DNA of 33,182 nt, taken from NCBI RefSeq assembly GCF_000469385.1, contig NZ_KI271302.1, positions 1 through 33,182 on the forward strand, written 5' to 3'. How positions within the stretch are numbered: the stretch's first letter is position 1; the number at the start of each line of letters is the position of its first letter. Of the stretch, positions 16,404-23,137 are shown in pieces. The translations under genes and the position numbers were made by a program. Below the pieces are notes generated by a model that worked only from the letters and a program-made list of their open reading frames with translations, was not told the origin of the DNA and made no database searches. The stretch is from Leptotrichia sp. oral taxon 879 str. F0557 (lineage in GTDB: Bacteria; Fusobacteriota; Fusobacteriia; Fusobacteriales; Leptotrichiaceae).

Positions 16404-17366
16404 TTATTTTCCCCCTTTTCCGTTATTTTGCATTATTTCATCTTTAATAGCGACAAAATGGGTATCTGTTAATTTTTTTAAATTAAATACACGCCCATTT
16501 TCATCATAATATTTTTTTTCATTTTTCAAATATTCCTTTTCAATTTCTAATCGTCTTTTTTTATTTTCTAACCTTTTTTCAGGATGTACTTCTGGAATTG
16601 CAGCAATTAGCCGTTTTGTGTAAAAATGTTCAGGATTTTTATAAATATCATTTTTTATCCCAGTTTCCACAAATCTTCCACGATACATTATAAACATATA
16701 ATCGCACATATGCTTTACAACTCCCAGATCGTGAGAAATAAAAAGATAACTTAGCCCAAACTGCTCCTGAATGTCCTTCATATAATTCAAAACTTGTGCC
16801 TGAACCGATAAATCAAGTGCCGACACAGGCTCATCTGCTATAATCAATTTAGGCTTAGTTGCAACAGCCCGTGCAATTCCCAGCCTCTGTCTCTGTCCTC
16901 CAGAAAATTCATGTGGATATTTATAAATATCTTCTCTATTAATCCCTACAATTTCTAGCAATTCCGACACTTTCCTCTTTTCCTCATCTGAAGTCAAATT
17001 CTCAAAATTTCTCAAAGGCTCAGAAATCAAGTCAATCACTCTCTTCTTAGGGTTTAAGCTAGATAGCGAATCTTGAAAAATCATCTGCACGTTTCTATTG
17101 TATTCACTCCTTCTATCCCGAAACTTCCTATCAATTTCCTTACCTTCGTAAATTATCTTTCCACTTTTTATCTTCTCAAGCCCAATTATCGCTTTTCCAA
17201 TCGTAGACTTTCCAGACCCCGACTCCCCCACAAGTCCATAAGTCTTCCCTTCTTCAATAGTCAAACTGACACCATCCACAGCATACACATGGTCAATTAC
17301 CTTATTAAAAAAGCCCCCACGAATAGGATAATGAACCTTCAAGTCTTTCACTTCAATAAAACTCAT
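16404..17366 (-). CDS. oppF: Peptide ABC transporter ATP-binding protein (OppF type)
   Basis: The 320-residue ATPase shows the OppF-type start VHYPIRGGFFNKV, Walker A GESGSGKST (about 49-57), the Q-loop MIFQDSLSSLNP, signature FSGGQRQR (about 150), Walker B LIIADEP and the switch histidine in FISHDLG. The C-terminal oligopeptide-transporter extension (about 255-320) is lysine/glutamate-rich and ends with the NGRVFNLKKLTDTHFVAI block common in OppF proteins. The start has AAGGAA about 10 bases upstream. It is separated from oppD by 462 bases that contain a repeat element, an unusual gap inside a peptide transporter cluster. I see no convincing promoter there. Confidence 0.95.
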   Translation of the reverse strand: MSFIEVKDLKVHYPIRGGFFNKVIDHVYAVDGVSLTIEEGKTYGLVGESGSGKSTIGKAIIGLEKIKSGKIIYEGKEIDRKFRDRRSEYNRNVQMIFQDSLSSLNPKKRVIDLISEPLRNFENLTSDEEKRKVSELLEIVGINREDIYKYPHEFSGGQRQRLGIARAVATKPKLIIADEPVSALDLSVQAQVLNYMKDIQEQFGLSYLFISHDLGVVKHMCDYMFIMYRGRFVETGIKNDIYKNPEHFYTKRLIAAIPEVHPEKRLENKKRRLEIEKEYLKNEKKYYDENGRVFNLKKLTDTHFVAIKDEIMQNNGKGGK

Positions 17367-17828
17367 ATTTTTGTTTATTCCTTCCTTCCAAAATATTCAA
17401 TAACTCAAATTCTAAATTAAAACTATAATTTCTCATTTTGATTTTAATTTATTTTAATTAATAATTATTTTATCTATAATTTTTATATTTTTTATTTTCA
17501 AAAAAATACGACATTTTTAATTCAATCATAACAAGTAATTTGCTTAAATAAATTTCCAAGCAAAATTTCGTTAGAAGAAAAAGAACTGTTTGAGCTTTTG
17601 AAATATATTTGAAATAAAATTCACTTATTCATAATAAAATAATCTATATTCAAAAGCGAGTTTTCTTTTTCTTTTATAAGAAAGTTTTGCGTTAAGCGGG
17701 GTTGTAAGGGCATGGCGCTTGATGCCCTTACGTTAAAAGAAATTTGAAAACATAAAAGAAAAACTTATTATTCTTCAAAAAATTTTAAATTTTTTTAATT
17801 TAAACTAACCTTCTAAGGTATGATTGAT
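17367..17828. other. 462-base gap between oppD and oppF
   Basis: No gene is seen. The gap contains repeat family A copy 2 (17550-17775) and AT-rich sequence on each side. I could not find a clear promoter for oppF or a clear terminator for oppD, so transcription may continue across the element. Confidence 0.6.
17550..17775. repeat. Hairpin repeat family A, copy 2 (long composite form)
   Basis: There are three parts. The left flank is AATTTCCAAGC. Next is a long imperfect inverted repeat with arms 17559-17601 and 17650-17690; they share GAAAAAGAA and GCTTTTGA with their complements, around a spacer of about 48 bases. The core hairpin at 17704-17731 has stem GTAAGGGCAT and ATGCCCTTAC and loop GGCGCTTG. 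An A-rich tail like that of copy 1 follows. It resembles a small non-autonomous mobile or REP-like element. No flanking target duplication was recognised. Confidence 0.75.
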
Positions 17829-18821
17829 TTATTTTTCAAAATGAAAATTTTTCCAGCAAGTACATCTCACAAAATGCTCTTTTTCCACTTCATGCAATGT
17901 TGGATTTTTTTCGTGTTCACTTTCCTTTATCCACGGAATTCTTTGAGAAAAACGACAGCCTGTTCTTTCTAATTTGGTTAGCGACGGAACAATTCCTTGA
18001 ATTACGCGTAATTTTTCTGTTTCTGTATCAAGTTGCGGGATTGAATTTAACAGAGATCTTGTGTAGGGATGTTTTGGATTATTGAACAAATCATTTACGT
18101 TTGCGATTTCTACAATTTCTCCAGCATACATTACTGCCACTCTGTCCGCCATTTCAGCAACAACGCCCAAATCATGTGTAATCAATATAATCCCAGCGTT
18201 TATTTCACTTTGCAAAGTTTTTAATAAATCCAGTATTTGTGCCTGTATTGTAACGTCCAATGCTGTTGTCGGCTCATCGGCTATAATAATTTCGGGCTTG
18301 CAGGAAAGTGCTATTGCAATCATTACTCTTTGACGCATTCCTCCAGATAATTCGTGCGGAAATTGCCTTGCTACACGTTTTGGATTTTTTATTCCTACAT
18401 TCTGTAGTAATTCCAGCATTCTAGCTTCTCTTTCAGTTTTGGACAATTTTGTATGATAAATCATTCCCTCCTCAATTTGCTCTCCTATTCTCATAAGTGG
18501 ATTTAAAGCCGATAGAGGATCCTGAAATATCATCCCAATTTTATTTCCTCTAATTTTATTGTATTGTTCTTCATCAATTTCTACCAAGTTTTTCCCTTCA
18601 AAATTGATTTCCCCTGTCAATTTTGTGTTAATCGGATTATGCAGTCCAATAATAGAAGTTGCAAGCGTACTTTTTCCACATCCTGACTCCCCCACTATCG
18701 CAAGTATCTCATTTCTTCTAAGTTCCAGCGAAATATTATCCACAGCGGGAAAATATTCATCTTTTATCCGAAAACTTGTAACAAGATTATTAATTTTTAT
18801 CAATGTTTCAGTTTGCTCCAT
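17829..18821 (-). CDS. oppD: Peptide ABC transporter ATP-binding protein (OppD type)
   Basis: The 330-residue ATPase shows Walker A GESGCGKST (about 44-52), the Q-loop MIFQDPLSALNPLM, signature LSGGMRQRV (about 158), Walker B IIIADEPTTALD and switch histidine LITHDLGVVAEMADR. The C-terminal extension has the family end TGCRFSQRIPW ... FVRCTCW. Many OppD/DppD proteins have four conserved cysteines there that can hold an iron-sulfur cluster. Here the expected second one (usually xRCPxx) is Ile (RIPW), leaving three Cys. It is the first gene of the oppDFBCA cluster, with ribosome site AGAGGAG and an extended -10 promoter upstream. Confidence 0.95.
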   Translation of the reverse strand: MEQTETLIKINNLVTSFRIKDEYFPAVDNISLELRRNEILAIVGESGCGKSTLATSIIGLHNPINTKLTGEINFEGKNLVEIDEEQYNKIRGNKIGMIFQDPLSALNPLMRIGEQIEEGMIYHTKLSKTEREARMLELLQNVGIKNPKRVARQFPHELSGGMRQRVMIAIALSCKPEIIIADEPTTALDVTIQAQILDLLKTLQSEINAGIILITHDLGVVAEMADRVAVMYAGEIVEIANVNDLFNNPKHPYTRSLLNSIPQLDTETEKLRVIQGIVPSLTKLERTGCRFSQRIPWIKESEHEKNPTLHEVEKEHFVRCTCWKNFHFEK

Positions 18822-18872
18822 ACTTTTCTCCTCTAAAAGTTCTTTGTTAAAAATTTATTTTTTTATACAGGT

Positions 18873-18881
18873 ATTGTAGCA
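18873..18881 (-). promoter_or_regulatory. Possible extended -10 promoter of the opp cluster
   Basis: The minus strand reads TGCTACAAT, an extended -10 element, about 55 bases before the oppD ATG. The -35 region is poor, which is usual for this promoter class. Confidence 0.45.
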
Positions 18882-18912
18882 TAATTTTTATTTTTTTTCC
18901 TATTATTTTTTA

Positions 18913-19010
18913 AATTTATACTCAACCTAGCTTAAAATTAAAGTAAAAAAACATCTAAAAAGTGACAGATTATAGCCTAACCTTCTATTCTTATTTAAAA
19001 CTGAAATTAT
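18913..19010. repeat. Degenerate repeat family B, copy 2
   Basis: It starts ATTTATACTCAACCTA, continues CTTAAAATTAAAG and later ATTATAGCCTAACCTT, following the same word order as 4669-4760. Identity decays after the first 30 bases. It lies upstream of the opp cluster. Confidence 0.45.
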
Positions 19011-19037
19011 TGTAATATTTTTATAAAATATTTACAT

Positions 19038-19085
19038 AAAAAAATAGAGCCGGCTTAAAGACTTTATCTTTATCAACAACTCTAT
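19038..19085 (-). terminator. Terminator of the small lipoprotein gene
   Basis: On the minus strand ATAGAGTTG pairs with CGGCTCTAT (two G-T pairs), with an inner small hairpin AAAGA/TCTTT, and seven T's follow. It begins 18 bases past the stop codon. Confidence 0.8.
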
Positions 19086-19102
19086 ATTATTTTTAAATAA
19101 TT

Positions 19103-19276
19103 CTATCTTTTAGCAGCATTATTTATGTAATCACAGTATCTCCAGTTTCCTGCATCGCCATTTCTACATTTTTCTCCTCTTTCTTGTCTCTCTCTCTCAA
19201 GATTTTCAAAAGAGGCACAGCTTGCTAATGAAAATAGCAATATACTCAATATGGAAAACATAATTGTCTTTTTCAT
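19103..19276 (-). CDS. Small predicted lipoprotein (57 residues)
   Basis: No family is recognised. From the ATG at 19276 the protein has a lysine N-terminus, a hydrophobic core (MFSILSILLFSL) and a lipobox, LASC, placing the lipidated Cys at residue 20. The 38-residue mature part is charged, with the run FENLERERQERGEKC and a second cysteine motif WRYCDYINN; those two cysteines could form a disulfide. I choose the ATG at 19276 because AAGGAAG lies 8 bases before it; an in-frame GTG at 19285 overlaps that site. It has its own promoter and terminator, so it is a free-standing gene expressed divergently from yebC. Its role may be an entericidin-like or cell-envelope lipoprotein, but this is speculative. 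Confidence 0.75.
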   Translation of the reverse strand: MKKTIMFSILSILLFSLASCASFENLERERQERGEKCRNGDAGNWRYCDYINNAAKR

Positions 19277-19315
19277 CAAGATCACTTCCTTTTAACTATA
19301 TTATTATTTAGTTAT

Positions 19316-19344
19316 ATTTTACATTATTTTTTCATATTTGGCAA
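19316..19344 (-). promoter_or_regulatory. Promoter of the small lipoprotein gene
   Basis: On the minus strand, -35 TTGCCA (19339-19344), a 17-base spacer and -10 TAAAAT (19316-19321) lie 39 bases before the ATG. Confidence 0.55.
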
Positions 19345-19401
19345 ATTTATTTTTATATTGAGACAATAATCTTTTTTATTATCAAAAATTCCTTTTCCCC
19401 A

Positions 19402-19430
19402 TTGATTAGACTTTTTTTTTATGATATAAT
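19402..19430 (+). promoter_or_regulatory. Promoter of yebC
   Basis: -35 TTGATT (19402-19407), a 17-base spacer and a consensus -10 TATAAT (19425-19430) lie 28 bases before the ATG. Confidence 0.75.
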
Positions 19431-19458
19431 TTTTATATAATTAATTTAGGAGGAAAAA

Positions 19459-20178
19459 ATGGGAAGACACGGTACAATAGCTGGGCGTAAGGAAGCACAG
19501 GATAAAAAAAGAGCCGCATCATTTACAAAACTTGTTAGACTTATAACAGTAGCAGCAAGAGGCGGAGAAAATCCTGAATTTAACGTAGCCCTAAAACATG
19601 CAATCGAGAAAGCAAAAGCAATCAATATGCCTAATGACAATATTAACAGGGCAATCAAGAAAGGAGCAGGAACTGATGGCTCAACAGCCTTTGAAACATT
19701 AAATTATGAAGGTTATGGTCCTGCAGGAGTTGCTATTATTGTAGAAGCTCTTACTGATAATAAAAATAGAACTGCTTCATCTGTAAAAGTGGCTTTTGAT
19801 AGAAATGGCGGAAACCTAGGAGTTTCTGGATCAGTTTCATATATGTTCGGAAGAAAAGGTGAAATTATCATTGAAAAAACTGACGATATTGATGAAGAAG
19901 CACTAATGGAAGTTGCACTTGAATCTGGAATGGAAGATATGGAAACTCTAGAAGATAGTTATTATATCACAACTGAAACAGCGAACTTTGACGCAGTAGC
20001 AGATGCTTTAAGAAACGCAGGATACACTTTGCTTGAAGCAGATATTCAATACTTACCATCTATAGAAGTGGACACTCTTAGCGAAGAAGATTTACAAAAA
20101 TTAAGAAAGTTAATCGATACTCTAGAAAATGACGATGATGTTCAAAAAGTTCATCATAACTACGCTGGAGAATTATAA
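19459..20178 (+). CDS. yebC: YebC/PmpR/TACO1-family protein
   Basis: The 239-residue protein covers the full three-domain family. The N-terminal helical domain reads MGRHGTIAGRKEAQDKKRA then FTKLVRLITVAARGG. The central block is NPEFNVALKHAIEKAKAINM then PNDNINRAIKKGAG, with YEGYGPAGVAIIVEALTDN and NLGVSGSVSYMFGRKG. The C-terminal domain contains DAVADALRNAGYTLLEADIQ. Classical members start MAGHSKWANIQHRK; this one has the variant MGRHGTIAGRK start. The family was annotated as a DNA-binding regulator and has more recently been linked to easing ribosome stalling; which role applies here is not known. It has a consensus promoter, the ribosome site AGGAGG 5 bases before the ATG, and a terminator. 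Confidence 0.95.
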   Translation: MGRHGTIAGRKEAQDKKRAASFTKLVRLITVAARGGENPEFNVALKHAIEKAKAINMPNDNINRAIKKGAGTDGSTAFETLNYEGYGPAGVAIIVEALTDNKNRTASSVKVAFDRNGGNLGVSGSVSYMFGRKGEIIIEKTDDIDEEALMEVALESGMEDMETLEDSYYITTETANFDAVADALRNAGYTLLEADIQYLPSIEVDTLSEEDLQKLRKLIDTLENDDDVQKVHHNYAGEL

Positions 20179-20208
20179 TAAATATTTATGAATTTATAAA
20201 TTTTAATT

Positions 20209-20240
20209 GCGGGAATTATTTTCCGCATTTATTTTTATAA
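20209..20240 (+). terminator. Terminator of yebC
   Basis: GCGGGAA pairs with TTTCCGC (one G-T pair) around loop TTAT at 20209-20226, followed by ATTTATTTTTAT. It starts 30 bases past the yebC stop codon. Confidence 0.8.
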
Positions 20241-20279
20241 TAAATTACAATATTAAGATATTTTACAAAATTTATTAAA

Positions 20280-20303
20280 TATTCCCTATTTAAACGGGGA
20301 ATA
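20280..20303 (+). other. Inverted repeat in the trmN6 upstream region
   Basis: TATTCCC (20280-20286) and GGGAATA (20297-20303) pair around a 10-base loop, just upstream of a TATAAA-like -10 (20311-20316) and the ribosome site AAAGGAG. It may be an operator or a second terminator-like stem; no T-run follows. Confidence 0.35.
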
Positions 20304-20337
20304 GTATTAGTATAAAAAGAAAAAGGAGTTACATTTT

Positions 20338-21066
20338 ATGAAAAAAAACGGAGAAGAAACAGTTACTCCAATAAAAAATATGAAAGTTATTCAACGAAAT
20401 GACTTTCAAAACTTTACACTTGATTCCGTCTTGCTTGCAGACTTTGTAAAAATTAATCGAAAAACTAAAAAAATTCTTGATATTGGAACTGGCTGTGGAA
20501 TTATCGCTTTACTTCTGGCACAGCGGTCAAAAGCTCAAATTACAGGCATAGAATTACAAGAAACAATGGCAGAAATTGCCATAAGAAATATTAATGGCAA
20601 TAAATTTGAAAATCAGGTTAAAATAATAAACGAAGATATAAAAAATTATAATAATATTTTTAACCGTGATGAATTTGACACCATTGTTACAAATCCCCCA
20701 TATTTTGAATTTACTGGCGATATTTCCCAAACAAACAATTTGGAACAACTGGCAAACGCAAGACATAATATTAATTTAACACTTGAAGAAATAATAAAAA
20801 TTTCTTCTTATTTATTAAAAAATATGGGAAGTTTCTCAATTGTATTCCGAAGTGAACGTCTAGTAGAAGTTCTATCACTTTTACAAAAATATAATTTAGA
20901 GCCAAAACGAATGAAAAACTGCTATACAAAATGGAATGAAAACTCAAAAATTTGCCTTTTAGAAGCAATAAAAGATGCAAAGAAAGGATTTTCTATTGAA
21001 ATGCCGATTTTTGTTTATGACGAAAATGGAAGAAGAAGTGAATATGTTGAGAATTTGTATAAATAA
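20338..21066 (+). CDS. trmN6: tRNA1(Val) A37 N6-methyltransferase-like protein (YfiC/TrmN6 family)
   Basis: The 242-residue protein is a class I SAM-dependent methyltransferase. It shows motif I ILDIGTGCGIIALLLAQRS (about 46-64), an acidic strand end ITGIELQE, and the N6-adenine catalytic tetrapeptide in VTNPPYFE (about 118-125). It also has the YfiC/YabB-type start QRNDFQNFTLDSVLLADFV and ANARHNINLTLEEII. The family methylates adenine 37 of a tRNA in E. coli; the exact target here is inferred. The ribosome site AAAGGAG lies 9 bases before the ATG. It follows yebC after a terminator and is convergent with fucO, with a repeat element between them. Confidence 0.88.
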   Translation: MKKNGEETVTPIKNMKVIQRNDFQNFTLDSVLLADFVKINRKTKKILDIGTGCGIIALLLAQRSKAQITGIELQETMAEIAIRNINGNKFENQVKIINEDIKNYNNIFNRDEFDTIVTNPPYFEFTGDISQTNNLEQLANARHNINLTLEEIIKISSYLLKNMGSFSIVFRSERLVEVLSLLQKYNLEPKRMKNCYTKWNENSKICLLEAIKDAKKGFSIEMPIFVYDENGRRSEYVENLYK

Positions 21067-21432
21067 AAAACTTTAAAATATATTTTTTAACTTCTCTTAA
21101 TTTTTATATTTTGATTAAATATTCGCTTTTATATCTGATACAATTATTGTAGTTAAATTGAAAACGTCGTCATTTTTTGGGAATGAAAACGATTGTTTGA
21201 ACGAAGTAATACGGAGCGAGTTTCGTTTTCGTAGTAATTCAGGTTTATCCAAATAATAAATGTTTTGACTACTTTCCCAAATAAAATTTGAGAATATTTC
21301 AAAAAAATGCTTAGATAAGCCAGGGATGCAAGGGAAATGGCGATTGATTTCCCTTGCTTTACAAAAAGAAAAAACATAAAAATTAAAAGAAAATTTTTTA
21401 TACAATTTATATAATTTTAAAAATTATAATAA
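21067..21432. other. 366-base gap between the convergent trmN6 and fucO genes
   Basis: No gene is seen. Most of it is repeat family A copy 3 (21185-21357) plus its A-rich tail. Short AT-only inverted repeats near 21400-21432 might end fucO transcription but lack a GC-rich stem. Confidence 0.6.
21185..21357. repeat. Hairpin repeat family A, copy 3 (divergent)
   Basis: The first hairpin has arms GAAAACGA (21185-21192) and TCGTTTTC (21223-21230) enclosing TTGTTTGAAC and GAGCGAGTT. Those words match TGTTTGAGC and GCGAGTTTTC of copy 2's long inverted repeat. After a spacer of about 97 bases, the core hairpin at 21328-21357 has an 11-bp stem (GCAAGGGAAAT and ATTTCCCTTGC) around loop GGCGATTG. The stem differs from copies 1 and 2 on both arms in ways that keep pairing, and the loop keeps the pattern GGCGNNTG. 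Confidence 0.75.
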
Positions 21433-22581
21433 TTATAATAATTTTTTATATAATTCTTTTATATCTTCTAAATTTGTATCCCGTGGATTTCCACCTGTAC
21501 AAACGTCATTTAATGCAGATTCAGCAATAAAGTCCAAATCTTTTATATCCATAATTCCTTTTAGATTGTTTGGAATTCCAACATCGCTTGCTAGTTCTCT
21601 TACTTTATCAACTGCAGCTTTTCTATATTCTTCTGGTGACATTGTTCTTGTATGTTTTACACCGAATGCTTTTGCGATAGCTTTAAATTTTTCTCCAGTA
21701 AATTCAGCATTGTATTCCATTACAGTTGGAAGAATTATTGCGTTTGCAATTCCATGTGGAGTACCATAAAATGCCCCTAGCGGATGTGCCATTGAGTGTA
21801 CAATTCCAAGTCCTACATTTGAGAATCCCATTCCAGCCAAATATGAAGCAAGTGCCATTTTTTCACGTCCTTCAGGTTCATTATTTACAGCGCTTCTCAA
21901 ATATTTTGCAATCAATTCAATGGCTTTTAAGTGGAACATGTCAGTCATTTCCCAAGCAGCTTTTGTTGTAAATCCTTCAATTGCATGAGTTAAAGCATCT
22001 AGTCCAGTTGCAGCAGTAAGTTCTTTTGGCATGCTTGTCATCATTCCAGGGTCAACAATTGCCACAATTGGTAAATCATGTGGATCAACGCATACAAATT
22101 TTCTGTCTTTTTCAACATCTGTGATTACATAGTTAATTGTAACTTCTGCAGCAGTTCCAGCTGTTGTCGCAACAGCGATAATTGGTACACATTTATTTTT
22201 AGTGTCTGCAACACCTTCAAGGCTTCTTACATCAGAAAATTCTGGATTGTTGATAATAATGGCAACTGCTTTTGCAGTATCCATTGGTGAACCTCCACCA
22301 ATTGCGATAATGTAGTCAGCACCTGAAGATTTGTACTTTTCAACACCATCTTTTACATTTTCAATAGTTGGATTTGGTTGAATATCAGAAAAAACTTCAT
22401 AAGCTAAATTTTCCTTATCCAGCAAATCTGTAATTTTTGATACTCCACCAAATTCTAAAAGCCCTTTGTCTGTACATATAAGCGCTTTTTTGAATTTATT
22501 TTTTTTAACTTCCTCTGGGATATGGTTTATTGCTCCAAAACCATGATACGAAATTTCGTTCAAAATAATTCTTTGTGCCAT
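21433..22581 (-). CDS. fucO: Iron-containing alcohol dehydrogenase, lactaldehyde:1,2-propanediol oxidoreductase (FucO) type
   Basis: The 382-residue protein, the same length as E. coli FucO as I recall it, follows it closely: AQRIILNEISYHGFG, GADYIIAIGGGSPMDTAKA (NAD-binding) and TTAGTAAEVTINYVITD. It also has FVCVDPHDLPIVAIVDPGMM, AATGLDALTHAIEGF and GLGIVHSMAHPLGAFYGTPH. Metal ligands are the Asp of this group plus the His residues in THAIEG, HSMAHPLG and TPHG. It interconverts lactaldehyde and 1,2-propanediol, or other short aldehydes and alcohols, in the cytoplasm using NAD(H). I place the start at 22581: AGAGGT lies about 7 bases upstream, and the longer in-frame ATG at 22626 sits only 5 bases from the promoter -10 box. 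No fucose or rhamnose genes are in view, so the physiological role is open. Confidence 0.93.
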   Translation of the reverse strand: MAQRIILNEISYHGFGAINHIPEEVKKNKFKKALICTDKGLLEFGGVSKITDLLDKENLAYEVFSDIQPNPTIENVKDGVEKYKSSGADYIIAIGGGSPMDTAKAVAIIINNPEFSDVRSLEGVADTKNKCVPIIAVATTAGTAAEVTINYVITDVEKDRKFVCVDPHDLPIVAIVDPGMMTSMPKELTAATGLDALTHAIEGFTTKAAWEMTDMFHLKAIELIAKYLRSAVNNEPEGREKMALASYLAGMGFSNVGLGIVHSMAHPLGAFYGTPHGIANAIILPTVMEYNAEFTGEKFKAIAKAFGVKHTRTMSPEEYRKAAVDKVRELASDVGIPNNLKGIMDIKDLDFIAESALNDVCTGGNPRDTNLEDIKELYKKLL

Positions 22582-22630
22582 TTTTCTACCTCTTTTCAAA
22601 TTTTTGTTTTTAATAAGTATTTTCATTCTA

Positions 22631-22658
22631 ATTATACTACACTTTTTTCATTTTTCAA
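22631..22658 (-). promoter_or_regulatory. Promoter of fucO
   Basis: On the minus strand, -35 TTGAAA (22653-22658), a 16-base spacer and consensus -10 TATAAT (22631-22636) lie about 50 bases before the chosen ATG. Confidence 0.65.
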
Positions 22659-22695
22659 GTTTAATACTAAATTTATTTTAAATAATTTTTAATTA

Positions 22696-23097
22696 CTATT
22701 TTTTATTGAAAAAAAGTTTTTCTTTAAAATGACACAATAAATATGCAGTTTTAAAATTTAATGCTCCAACTCCTGTTGCTACAATATTTGTTAAAACATG
22801 ACTTTCAAAATATTTTTGACTAACTTTCCCAACAATAAACATCCCAAAGCAAAATATAGCCATTCGTTTTAAATATTCAAAATTTCCCCTAAACTTTGGA
22901 TTGTTCTGAAAATAGAGAATTTTATGCACTCCATTTACAAGTAAATTTATATTTATTAGAGAAATAATGGCTCCGACTAAATATCCAAAATAAAGTTCCA
23001 CACAATTAAGAATTATTCCCACAATAACAAGAAATATCATAATAAAAATCGAAACAGTATACACCTTTTTTATATTTTTTGGCATTCTTTCCAGCAT
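22696..23097 (-). CDS. atpI: AtpI-like membrane protein (ATP synthase I chain family)
   Basis: The 133-residue protein has about four membrane segments: VYTVSIFIMIFLVIVGIIL (about 12-30), YFGYLVGAIISLININLLV (about 36-54), MAIFCFGMFIVGKV (about 78-91) and NIVATGVGALNFKTAYLL (about 104-121). The G-x-x-x-S-x-x-N pattern in helix 2 and the overall layout fit the ATP synthase I family, which acts with AtpZ in assembly or Mg2+ supply of the F1Fo enzyme. It lies 40 bases after the atpZ-like gene. No other atp genes follow; the next gene is fucO. Assignment rests on topology and pairing more than on strong motifs. Confidence 0.65.
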   Translation of the reverse strand: MLERMPKNIKKVYTVSIFIMIFLVIVGIILNCVELYFGYLVGAIISLININLLVNGVHKILYFQNNPKFRGNFEYLKRMAIFCFGMFIVGKVSQKYFESHVLTNIVATGVGALNFKTAYLLCHFKEKLFFNKK

Positions 23098-23137
23098 TTC
23101 CCCTGCCTTTCTCTACAATTAACATCTAAATCCAATA

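Noticed and set aside
17073-17420. Plus-strand reading frame of 115 codons opposite the start of oppF
   Set aside because: It is antisense to the Walker A region of a clear ATPase gene and shows no protein motifs.
21153-21405. Two minus-strand reading frames of 74 and 96 codons over repeat copy 3
   Set aside because: They run across the hairpin repeat, lack ribosome sites and differ in composition from the neighbouring genes.
21433-22626. Longer fucO starting at 22626
   Set aside because: The start would fall at the expected transcription start, has no ribosome site, and adds a lysine-rich tail absent from FucO.
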